A stretch of DNA of 31,474 nt from B1 sp964355075 (GTDB lineage Bacteria > Bacteroidota > Bacteroidia > UKL13-3). The translations under genes were made by a program, and so were the position numbers. Under the pieces are notes generated by a model. It searched no databases and had not been told where the DNA came from. It saw nothing but the letters and a program-made list of their open reading frames with translations. Below, in pieces: positions 1 to 6,204 of this stretch. The stretch lies in assembly GCA_964355075.1 (NCBI GenBank), contig CAYHCF010000041.1, positions 1 through 31,474 of the forward strand, read 5' to 3'. The first letter of the stretch is position 1; each line of letters opens with the position of its first letter.

Positions 1-42
1 CTACGGATCAGAAGGTTGGGGGTTTGAATCCCTCCGAGACCA
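1..42 (+). tRNA. tRNA-Arg (anticodon ACG), 3' part only
   Basis: The window opens at the anticodon loop. Bases 1-7 read CTACGGA, which places ACG at positions 34-36 and G at 37, typical of arginine tRNAs. The 3' half of the anticodon stem (8-12), a five-base variable loop (13-17), the T arm GGGGG-TTTGAAT-CCCTC (18-34), the 3' acceptor strand CGAGACC (35-41) and discriminator A42 follow in the right spacing. CCA is not encoded. The 5' half lies outside the window, so acceptor pairing cannot be checked. Confidence 0.85.
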
Positions 43-53
43 CTAATAAAATT

Positions 54-97
54 GCCTTATCAATTGTATATCAATTGTTTAAGGCTTTTTTATTTTT
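54..97 (+). terminator. Intrinsic terminator of tRNA-Arg
   Basis: GCCTTA (54-59) pairs with TAAGGC (80-85), and an inner CAATTG (61-66) pairs with CAATTG (72-77). A T-rich run follows from 86. It lies 12 bases after the tRNA end, as expected for a tRNA terminator. Its inner 20 bases recur at 2405. Confidence 0.75.
62..81. repeat. 20-bp direct repeat, left copy
   Basis: These 20 bases are identical to 2405-2424. The unit contains a small palindrome (AATTG-TATAT-CAATT). The left copy lies within the tRNA-Arg terminator. Together the copies enclose about 2.3 kb of accessory-looking DNA and could be the direct repeats of an insertion. They could also simply be a repeated hairpin. Confidence 0.6.
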
Positions 98-201
98 ATA
101 CTATGTACAAATGTATATACAATCAACACGCTAATAAATAAGAATATTTTTATAAATAAATCCTAAATATCGGTTGAAAACCCAACATGATAGCGTGTTT
201 C

Positions 202-296
202 CCTCGTCTAAGGACGAGGCAAGCTGTTCAACATAGGGTTCCTGGTTTCCCGTTTTAAGACGGGACAGGCTGTCCTGCGGACGCTTCGAAACCCTA
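202..296. repeat. Two related hairpins in tandem (REP-like)
   Basis: Hairpin 1 is CCTCGTC (202-208), loop TAAG, GACGAGG (213-219). Hairpin 2 is CCCGT (249-253)/ACGGG (260-264), overlapping an alternative stem GGACA (263-267)/TGTCC (271-275). Both are preceded by TTTCCC and followed by a related CAAGCTGTTC or ACAGGCTGTCC, so they look like diverged copies of one unit. The second is enclosed by TAGGGTT (234-240)/AACCCTA (290-296). They lie just downstream of the minus-strand secreted protein gene and may protect or terminate its mRNA. No coding frame is visible in 98-316. Confidence 0.55.
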
Positions 297-316
297 GCTT
301 TTATATGCTGGCAATA

Positions 317-1210
317 TTATCTTTGAATTATTAGTCTTTTATTTTCAGTCCAGTCTTTAGATTTGATTTCTACCATATAAACTCCGTTACATAAATCCCC
401 GATATTAATTTGTCGTTGGTTTTGTTTCAGTATTTCCGATTTAACTAAAGAGCCATTTATATTATAAATATTAATTGCAAAGTTAGCATTGTTTGTGCTA
501 TTAATATTAAAAGTAACAATATCAGAAGCAGGGTTAGGATAAATTGAATAATTGTCTTTGAAAGTCTGTTCTGGTATGGAATTAACAAGATTATCAAAGC
601 TAATATTGTCTACATACATTACAGAATTACCCCAAGGACCTACAGGATATTGGCCATATTTGCCATAGAATGCACTAAATCCAATTTCTGCACTATCAGC
701 TGTTGAGTAGGATGAAATTGGAATATTAAATGGTGTCCAATTTGTTGCAGTACTTGTGCTTGTAAGGATAGCAGACGCCACAACTGTTCCGCTTTGAAAT
801 AGATATAAAGTAATCATCATAGTATCATTATTTTGCGGTAAAAATTTATAATAACCACAAAAGCTATTCGGGTGTCCTGTTATTGGAAATGCAGGGCCCC
901 AGTCACCAAGGTAAAGCGCTGTTTTTATAAACCCGTGTCCACAATTTCCTAATCCGATTGCACCAACATTGGTTTCTATTTTTACTGAATAGCTTCCGAG
1001 ACCAACTGGGTAATTATCTGTCGATTTTGATATTGGGTATGATGATGGTGGGCCTGATGGACCACCTGCCATATTACAGCTTGTCCATCCTGTAGGATAT
1101 TCATGTCCACCATTTGGTATCCAATTCTCAAATCCGCTATTTGGAATTTGTGCATTAGTCGTAATTGTCATTGCAATTAAAACTGATAAAATAATTGTAA
1201 ATTTCTTCAT
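317..1210 (-). CDS. Secreted protein with T9SS type A C-terminal sorting domain
   Basis: The 297-residue protein starts with a signal peptide (MKKFTIILSVLIAMTITTNA, cut before QIPNS). Residues 22-45 read like the start of a PCMD/jelly-roll carbohydrate-binding module (PNSGFENW, then PTGW). The middle is rich in aromatic and small polar residues, as in beta-sandwich domains. From about residue 222 there is a T9SS sorting domain: YPNPASD, then a beta-rich stretch with NGVYMVEI and a basic end (KRLIIQR). Such proteins cross the outer membrane through the PorSS machinery and are released or anchored at the surface. No enzymatic motif is visible, so the ligand is unknown. The gene sits alone in the accessory segment next to tRNA-Arg. 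Confidence 0.85.
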   Translation of the reverse strand: MKKFTIILSVLIAMTITTNAQIPNSGFENWIPNGGHEYPTGWTSCNMAGGPSGPPSSYPISKSTDNYPVGLGSYSVKIETNVGAIGLGNCGHGFIKTALYLGDWGPAFPITGHPNSFCGYYKFLPQNNDTMMITLYLFQSGTVVASAILTSTSTATNWTPFNIPISSYSTADSAEIGFSAFYGKYGQYPVGPWGNSVMYVDNISFDNLVNSIPEQTFKDNYSIYPNPASDIVTFNINSTNNANFAINIYNINGSLVKSEILKQNQRQINIGDLCNGVYMVEIKSKDWTENKRLIIQR

Positions 1211-1269
1211 TTTAATTTTGTCAGTGTTTATCGTGCTGACTCCGCACTTTTAAATTTCTGATTATTTTT

Positions 1270-1277
1270 CAAAGTTA
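1270..1277 (-). promoter_or_regulatory. Possible -7 promoter element for the T9SS-sorted protein
   Basis: On the minus strand this reads TAACTTTG, a perfect match to the Bacteroidota -7 consensus TAnnTTTG, 60 bases before the start codon. No TTTG is seen at the expected -33 spacing. The attC-like palindrome begins about 20 bases further upstream. Confidence 0.35.
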
Positions 1278-1300
1278 AATTATTCTTACTATTGGTAGCA

Positions 1301-1418
1301 TATAACGGTCCGCGCACTGGCGCTGTTGCCAATTGGTGAGTGATCAAAGATAATCTTTCTTAGGAATACAAATTACCCGTGAACACAATTTTGGCAATAG
1401 TGCCAGTGCGCTGTTATA
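1301..1418 (-). repeat. attC-like imperfect palindrome downstream of hicB
   Basis: The left arm starts TATAAC-GGTCC-GCGCACTGGC (1301-1321) and continues to TTGCCAA. The right arm (TTGGCAATAGTGCCAGTGCG, then CTGTTATA, ending 1418) is its reverse complement apart from two G-T wobbles and an asymmetric bulge (GGTCC against A). About 55 bases separate the arms. This matches the layout of integron attC sites: terminal R boxes ending in AAC/GTT, an unpaired central spacer, an L stem and a variable loop. It lies 3' of hicB, where an attC belongs in a cassette. No integrase is in the window, so an integron origin is inference; it could be a Bacteroidota intergenic repeat. Confidence 0.55.
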
Positions 1419-1428
1419 GCCTGTGCTT

Positions 1429-1824
1429 TTACCTGTAAATAAGGTTTATTTCAGAAAGTTCTTTTCCTATTTGTTGAATACCTTCAAGAATCTTCTCAGT
1501 TTGAATTTCAGACGGCTTTTTATGTCCTTGAACATACTGAGATAGTAATGTTGGATTCATACCAATCTTATCAGCAAGAAACTTTGAGTTGATTACTCTG
1601 TAAAATTGGAAAAACTGCTTGAAATCAATTTCAAACTTCAGGTTTCCCATATTTAATTTAACACCTTTATCTTCGAAAAAAAGGTTAGATGCCTCCAACG
1701 AATTTTCGATCAGTTGGGAAATTGTTTTTCCTGTTGAGAAAATAGGATAATCCTCAGCATACGCTGAAAATCCGGTATTGGTCTTTTCAACGATAATTTT
1801 GATTTTTTTTCTGCTAGCTTTCAT
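1429..1824 (-). CDS. hicB: HicB-family antitoxin
   Basis: The 131-residue protein has the HicB layout. The N-terminal part (about 7-55) is a partial RNase H-like fold with the GFSAYAEDYP-type strand turn that binds the toxin. The C-terminal part (about 75-115) is a helix-turn-helix (FLADKIGMNPTLLSQYVQG) for binding operator DNA. It lies 10 bases after hicA in the usual toxin-first order. The start is supported by a Shine-Dalgarno AGGAG (1832-1836) that overlaps the hicA stop. Such sites are rare in Bacteroidota, which hints at horizontal acquisition. It should neutralise HicA and autorepress the operon. Confidence 0.82.
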   Translation of the reverse strand: MKASRKKIKIIVEKTNTGFSAYAEDYPIFSTGKTISQLIENSLEASNLFFEDKGVKLNMGNLKFEIDFKQFFQFYRVINSKFLADKIGMNPTLLSQYVQGHKKPSEIQTEKILEGIQQIGKELSEINLIYR

Positions 1825-1834
1825 GTTTATTCTC

Positions 1835-2020
1835 CTATTTTATTCCTGCATCCTTCTTTATTTTTCTCTCCAATCCCTTACCTAATTCCTGGGAACCATG
1901 GTTTGGGAAGATGATTATTCCTGATTTAACGTCGTGTTTCAGCTTTACGTGTGATCCACTCTGTGATACGGGGTACCAACCATCTCTTTGAAGAATTCGA
2001 TAAAGTTCCGAGCATTTCAT
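1835..2020 (-). CDS. hicA: HicA-family mRNA interferase toxin
   Basis: This 61-residue protein has the expected size and motifs of HicA: ELYRILQRDGW (5-15), then QSGSHVKLKH with the likely catalytic His24, and the later FPNHG segment. HicA folds like a double-stranded RNA-binding domain and cleaves mRNA independently of the ribosome, arresting growth when HicB is lost. It is first in a two-gene operon with hicB. A palindromic candidate operator lies 11 bases upstream. The pair is probably a stabilising module of the accessory segment. Confidence 0.85.
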   Translation of the reverse strand: MKCSELYRILQRDGWYPVSQSGSHVKLKHDVKSGIIIFPNHGSQELGKGLERKIKKDAGIK

Positions 2021-2031
2021 TGCGAAACGAA

Positions 2032-2049
2032 GGTAAATAATAATTTACC
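2032..2049. promoter_or_regulatory. Candidate HicB operator
   Basis: GGTAAAT-AATA-ATTTACC is a perfect 7-bp inverted repeat immediately upstream of the hicA start. HicB-type antitoxins with a helix-turn-helix autorepress through palindromes in this position. The assignment rests on position and symmetry only. Confidence 0.55.
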
Positions 2050-2152
2050 TATTTGCAAGTGGAAATTTTCTGAAGCATTGGCTATAACTGCCCAACAGCT
2101 GAACGAACTTAGTACTTTTGCTAATAAAACAAGAAAATTTTAGAATCCCGTT

Positions 2153-2326
2153 TTATTTAACCAATGCGAAAACAGTAATAATTATTATGGCACCAAGCCC
2201 TACCTCAAATAATATCACTATTCGCTTAAGTGTTTTGATTTGAGATTTTAAAGAAGCCTTTTCAGATTCGTTGGTGCTATCAATCGAGGAGTAAATTTTG
2301 ATTTCGTTTTTACGGGGTGTATTTTG
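2153..2326 (-). pseudogene. Decayed reading frame ending in a membrane segment
   Basis: An open frame of 57 codons plus stop has no ATG, GTG or TTG near its start and is closed upstream by TAA (2327-2329). The translation is protein-like: a charged helical stretch (SEKASLKSQIKTLKRI) followed by a hydrophobic segment (LFEVGLGAIIIITVFALV) and a terminal lysine. It looks like the C-terminus of a small coiled-coil membrane protein whose 5' part was lost. It lies between the hicAB unit and the right copy of the 20-bp repeat. The family is not recognised. Confidence 0.4.
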
Positions 2327-2404
2327 TTAAAACCTTAATGGGTGGCTTGCATGGGTTTCACAGAGTCAGCACGCCGCTGGTTTTTATTTATAAAATACAT
2401 TACT

Positions 2405-2424
2405 AATTGTATATCAATTGTTTA
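2405..2424. repeat. 20-bp direct repeat, right copy
   Basis: This is identical to 62-81, next to tRNA-Arg. After the repeat, a TTTTAAGGC string recurs 12-20 bases later and resembles the TTTAAGGC of the first copy, as if the flank had been interrupted. No tRNA 3' end accompanies it. Confidence 0.6.
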
Positions 2425-2450
2425 ATACTAAATTATTTTAAGGCAAAAGA

Positions 2451-2482
2451 AAAAGCCCCTGAATTACTTCAAGGGCTTTTTA
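2451..2482. terminator. Bidirectional intrinsic terminator
   Basis: AAAAGCCC plus TGAA (2451-2463, with one extra C) pairs with TTCA-AGGGCTTTTT (2468-2481). A-rich and T-rich sides let it act in both directions. It separates the accessory segment from the M28 peptidase gene. Confidence 0.65.
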
Positions 2483-2652
2483 AGTTTATGATCATGGTAC
2501 ACCCAATTCTACCCCTAGCTGAATGCCCAATACAAATATAAACCATTTAAATCGAATTTCCAAATATTCACATAAAAAAAAACTCCAAACACATTATTTG
2601 TGAATATTTATGGGGTTGAAAAAACAGCTGACTTTTGAATTTGAATAATATT

Positions 2653-2671
2653 AACAGGATATTTTCCTGTT
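2653..2671 (+). other. Small hairpin upstream of the M28 peptidase gene
   Basis: AACAGGA-TATTT-TCCTGTT is a perfect 7-bp stem with a 5-base loop, about 40 bases before the start codon. It may be a 5' UTR structure or an operator. The rest of 2486-2709 shows nothing else I can name. Confidence 0.35.
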
Positions 2672-2709
2672 TCCGGTTCTTTTGCTATCATTGTCTAAAA
2701 ATCATAATC

Positions 2710-4266
2710 ATGAAAGGGAAAAAACATTTCGGTGCTATGCTTGCCTGTTTAGTATTTTTAATAAATGCAAATGCCCAACCGGAGAAAATAGATTATCAGG
2801 TTATCTCTAAAATTAAAAATGAGGCCTTTTACCATTCAAAAGTGATGGAAACTTTGTTTAATATGACAGATGTTATCGGTCCTCGTTTGAGTGGTTCAAC
2901 CCAAATAAAAAGTGCGCAACTCCAGACTCAAAAACAGTTGAGTGATTGGGGGCTGGCAAATTCGAAGATTGAATCCTGGGGTGGATTTGGAAAAGGTTGG
3001 GAAGTTCAGAAGTCGTATGTTGCCATGACGGTTCCCTACTACCAGGCTTTAATTGCCATGCCAAAAGCATGGACACCCGGAACGAATGGATTGGTTTCAG
3101 GTTTTGTAACTTCAGTTAAAATTGAAAATGAGCTGGACTTTGATAAATACAGGGGAAAATTAAGGGATAAAATTGTTCTAATTTCTGCAAATCTTGAAGC
3201 AAAATTAGGCTTGAAACCTGAGGCAAGACGCTATACGGAGCAAGAGTTGAAGGATATTTATAGAGATAAAAATCTGGATGATGCGCCGGATGCAAGACCG
3301 GTTGTGGATCCCATACAAATGGCGAGAACACGGGCAGCGCGACTTAAGCTCAATGCGTTTCTGATTGAAGAAAATGTACTTGCTGTGATCAGTGCAAGAG
3401 GGGGCCTAATGGGTACATTAAATACCACAAATGGGGCATCATTTGCCACCCATGCTAAACCGGTATTGCCTGAATTAGAAATGGGAACTGAACATTTTAA
3501 CAGACTGATTCGTTTGCTTGAAGTTGGAAGAGCAGTAAAGCTGGAAATTGAAATTAAAACGGCATTTCAGGAACAAGACACTTTAGAATACAATGTAATT
3601 GCTGAAATTCCAGGGACCGATAAAAATCTGAAAAGCGAATTGGTGATGTTAGGTGCGCACCTCGATTCGTGGCATGCCGGCACGGGGGCTACAGATGATG
3701 CAGCAGGATGTGCCGTGATGATGGAAGTAATGCGCATTCTGAAATCCATTGATATTAAACCCCGGAGAACCATCCGCATTGCTTTATGGAGTGCTGAAGA
3801 ACAGGGTTTATTGGGTTCACGAGGATATGTAAAGAAACATTTTGCCGATTATGATACCATGATCCTTTTGCCTGAGCATGCCAAGCTTTCGGCCTATTAT
3901 AATTTAGATAACGGGGGTGGAAAAATACGTGGAATTTATTTGCAGGGTAACGATGCACTCAGGCAGGTTTTTGAGGCCTGGCTTGAACCTTTCCGGGATA
4001 TGGATGCAACAACGGTATCAAACAGAAGCACCGGTTCAACAGATCATGTTCCTTTCGATAATGTAGGTCTGCCTGCTTTTCAATTTATTCAGGATCCGCT
4101 GGATTATGGCATCAAAACCCATCACACCAATATGGACACCTATGATCGCATACAAAAGGCTGATTTAATGCAGGCATCGGCTATCATTGCATCTATTGTT
4201 TACCATACGGCCATGCGGGACGAGAAGCTTGCCAGGAAGCAGCTGCCCAAGGCGAAAGGGAAATGA
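2710..4266 (+). CDS. M28 family metallopeptidase, carboxypeptidase Q-like, secreted
   Basis: The 518-residue protein is a predicted zinc exopeptidase. ATG 2710 is preferred over an in-frame TTG at 2635 because it directly precedes a signal peptide (MKGKKHFGAMLACLVFLINANA). A PA-like insert covers roughly residues 130-290 (KYRGKLRDKIVLISA). The catalytic core shows the dinuclear zinc ligands and acids: LGAHLDSW (His317), TGATDDAAG (Asp329), SAEEQG (Glu363-Glu364), YNLDNGGG (Asp400) and THHTNMDTYD (His481/482). The family trims N-terminal residues or dipeptides from peptides in the periplasm or outside the cell. It is a lone gene. The length fits the family and all key residues are present. Confidence 0.88.
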   Translation: MKGKKHFGAMLACLVFLINANAQPEKIDYQVISKIKNEAFYHSKVMETLFNMTDVIGPRLSGSTQIKSAQLQTQKQLSDWGLANSKIESWGGFGKGWEVQKSYVAMTVPYYQALIAMPKAWTPGTNGLVSGFVTSVKIENELDFDKYRGKLRDKIVLISANLEAKLGLKPEARRYTEQELKDIYRDKNLDDAPDARPVVDPIQMARTRAARLKLNAFLIEENVLAVISARGGLMGTLNTTNGASFATHAKPVLPELEMGTEHFNRLIRLLEVGRAVKLEIEIKTAFQEQDTLEYNVIAEIPGTDKNLKSELVMLGAHLDSWHAGTGATDDAAGCAVMMEVMRILKSIDIKPRRTIRIALWSAEEQGLLGSRGYVKKHFADYDTMILLPEHAKLSAYYNLDNGGGKIRGIYLQGNDALRQVFEAWLEPFRDMDATTVSNRSTGSTDHVPFDNVGLPAFQFIQDPLDYGIKTHHTNMDTYDRIQKADLMQASAIIASIVYHTAMRDEKLARKQLPKAKGK

Positions 4267-4400
4267 GGCAGGAGCTAGAGATGGGAGATGGGAAATGAGG
4301 TAGGGAATTAAGAATTAATAATTAAGAATTGAAAATGGGAGAGGAGAAGCGAGATAGCGAGAGGCGAGACAGGAATTAGCTGATTGATATAGAGATAATA
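4267..4400. other. Purine-rich low-complexity intergenic stretch
   Basis: After the peptidase stop, the + strand is mostly A and G, with GAGATGGGAGATGGGAAATGAGG-like words, and contains a small AT palindrome built on TTAAGAATT at about 4308-4331. No coding frame or clear terminator is visible. It is probably a degenerate simple repeat. Confidence 0.5.
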
Positions 4401-4465
4401 TCCCGATCGGTACCGGAGAGAGTTGCGAGAAGCGTTACAGCTTAAATACCTTCAGCCTAAATGGC

Positions 4466-4473
4466 TATATTTG
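4466..4473 (+). promoter_or_regulatory. Possible -7 promoter element for the DUF2130 gene
   Basis: TATATTTG matches the Bacteroidota -7 consensus TAnnTTTG and ends 14 bases before the ATG at 4488, which would give a very short leader. No -33 TTTG is seen at 19 bases, so this is weak. Confidence 0.35.
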
Positions 4474-4487
4474 AAATGAATTGAAAA

Positions 4488-5753
4488 ATGGAAAAGGAAA
4501 ATAAAATTGTTTGTCCGAATTGTGGCAACCAAATAGATGTAAATGAAATTGTTTACCATCAGTTGGAAGATGATCTGAAGAAGAAGTTTAATGCCCAATT
4601 GGTTCAGGAAAGGCATAAATACGAAAAAAAAGAGGAAGAGCTGAAGCAACAAAAACGGGAGTTTGAGGAGAAGAAAAGCAAGGAAAATGAACTGTTTAAT
4701 GAAAAACTCAGCGCAAAGCTCAAAGAAGAAACACTTGTCATTACAAAACGACTGCAATCAAAAATTGAGTTGGAACAATCGGAGCAATTCAAGCAGATGC
4801 AGAATGAGCTGAACCAACAGGCCGAAAAAGTGAAAGAGTTAAACCGAACCAAAGCCGAAATTGAAACCTTAAAACGTGAAAAAGAAGGCTTGAGAGAGCA
4901 AATTATGGTTGAAGCCGAACGCAGCCTGAATGTGAGACTTGGTGAAGAAAAAGAAAAAATAAAGAAGACCGAACAGGAAAAGAATGAATTGATTTTTAAA
5001 GAACTTAATAAGCAATTGGAAGATCAGAAAAAGCTTACCGAAGAGATGAAGCGTAAGCAGGAACAAGGTAGTATGCAGTTGCAGGGAGAGGTTCAGGAAC
5101 TTGCCATGGAAGAATGGCTGATTTCAAATTTTCCTTTGGATACCATTGAGGAGATCAAAAAGGGAGCCCGGGGAGGCGATTGTGTTCAAATTGTTAATAC
5201 GCGCACACAGCAAAATTGCGGAACTATTTATTATGAAAGCAAGCGTACAAAGGATTTTCAGCCGGTTTGGATAGAAAAATTTAAAAATGATATTCGTGAA
5301 CGCAACGCAAATATCGGTGTACTTGTTACCGATGTTATGCCCGCGGATATGGAACGAATGGGTATGAAAGAGGGTATCTGGATCTGCAACTATGAAGAGT
5401 TTAAAGGCTTATGTAAAGTATTACGCGAAAGCATTGTTCAGATTAGCAATGCGCTCTTATCACAGGAAAACAAGGGAGATAAAATGAGTTTACTTTATGG
5501 CTATTTAACCAGCAATACTTTCAGGTTACAAATTGAAGCCATAGTTGAAGGATTTACGACCATGCAAACCGACCTTGAAAGTGAGAAGCGGGCTATGCAA
5601 AGAGTTTGGAAATCGAGGGAAAAACAAATTGAAAAGGTTATAACGAATACGATTGATTTATATGGCTCCATTAAAGGAATTGCCGGAAACGCAATTGGCT
5701 CTATTAAAGCTTTAGAATTACCCGGTGACGAACCAGACTTATTTGTTCCTTAA
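4488..5753 (+). CDS. DUF2130 (COG4487) coiled-coil protein with nuclease-like C-terminal domain
   Basis: The 421-residue protein begins with half of a zinc-ribbon motif (CPNCG, Cys9 and Cys12). It continues as a long charged coiled coil (about 25-205, rich in E, K and Q) and ends with the DUF2130 domain (about 205-400). The domain shows GARGGDC (Asp231) and TIYYESKRTK (Glu250, Lys252), which resembles the D...ExK signature of PD-(D/E)XK nucleases. That relationship is inference from the motif. Cellular function is not established for the family; homologues are cytosolic and widespread. It stands alone between two long intergenic regions and no partner gene is evident. Confidence 0.82.
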   Translation: MEKENKIVCPNCGNQIDVNEIVYHQLEDDLKKKFNAQLVQERHKYEKKEEELKQQKREFEEKKSKENELFNEKLSAKLKEETLVITKRLQSKIELEQSEQFKQMQNELNQQAEKVKELNRTKAEIETLKREKEGLREQIMVEAERSLNVRLGEEKEKIKKTEQEKNELIFKELNKQLEDQKKLTEEMKRKQEQGSMQLQGEVQELAMEEWLISNFPLDTIEEIKKGARGGDCVQIVNTRTQQNCGTIYYESKRTKDFQPVWIEKFKNDIRERNANIGVLVTDVMPADMERMGMKEGIWICNYEEFKGLCKVLRESIVQISNALLSQENKGDKMSLLYGYLTSNTFRLQIEAIVEGFTTMQTDLESEKRAMQRVWKSREKQIEKVITNTIDLYGSIKGIAGNAIGSIKALELPGDEPDLFVP

Positions 5754-5770
5754 TTGATCCCTTTTTCCTA

Positions 5771-5935
5771 AGAAGCTGTCTGGAAATAATCTTTTCATTT
5801 TGTAATGGCCTATTTTTCGATATGCTTCGTTGCATTTTTCGCCTATAGGTCGCAGGCTATTGGCTTCAAAATGCGCCTCGCATATCAAAAAATAGACGCA
5901 TAAAATTCTAAAAATATTATTTCCAGACAACTTCT
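5771..5935. mobile_element. MITE-like 165-bp imperfect palindrome
   Basis: The terminal arms AGAAGCTGTCTGGAAATAAT (5771-5790) and ATTATTTCCAGACAACTTCT (5916-5935) differ at one position in 20. Complementarity continues inward with interruptions: CTATTTTTCGATATGC against GCATATCAAAAAATAG, then GCATTTT against AAAATGC. TA occurs at both outer edges, so a TA target duplication is possible. No transposase is encoded. It may be a non-autonomous element or a structured repeat family. Confidence 0.6.
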
Positions 5936-6056
5936 AACGATTCCGTTCTTTTCTTTTATCCTTCATTTCGCTTTTCATTTTTTCTTTTTCCGCCAAATAA
6001 ATGGCATGTTGCTCGCTGGTTAATATTTCGGTTCGATCGTTATTTTCGAAAAGAGT
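5934..6056 (-). pseudogene. Reading-frame remnant with basic C-terminus
   Basis: A 40-codon open frame on the minus strand has no plausible start. TAA (6057-6059) closes it upstream. Its translation is protein-like (LTSEQHAIYLAEKEKMKSEM, then KDKRKERNR before TAG). The stop codon overlaps the end of the MITE-like palindrome, so the element abuts or created the end of the frame. The family is not recognised. Bases 6060-6160 show nothing further. Confidence 0.35.
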
Positions 6057-6168
6057 TTAATCAAAGTTATGAATTTCAATTAATTTCAGGTATTTTTTTT
6101 GTACATTAATTCATACAATGAACGTATATTTCTGTGGGAATCCCCGATATTTATCCTTAACAAACTAA

Positions 6169-6176
6169 TACTTTTG
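6169..6176 (+). promoter_or_regulatory. Possible -7 element of the polysaccharide/export operon
   Basis: TACTTTTG fits TAnnTTTG and lies about 30 bases before the first gene of the operon. A -33 TTTG at the right distance is not visible. Confidence 0.35.
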
Positions 6177-6204
6177 ATTTTGATATATTCTAAAGTATTT
6201 AATT

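Noticed and set aside
5739..5930. Minus-strand frame of 63 codons
   Set aside because: It lies almost wholly inside the MITE-like palindrome and its composition follows the repeat; not a gene.
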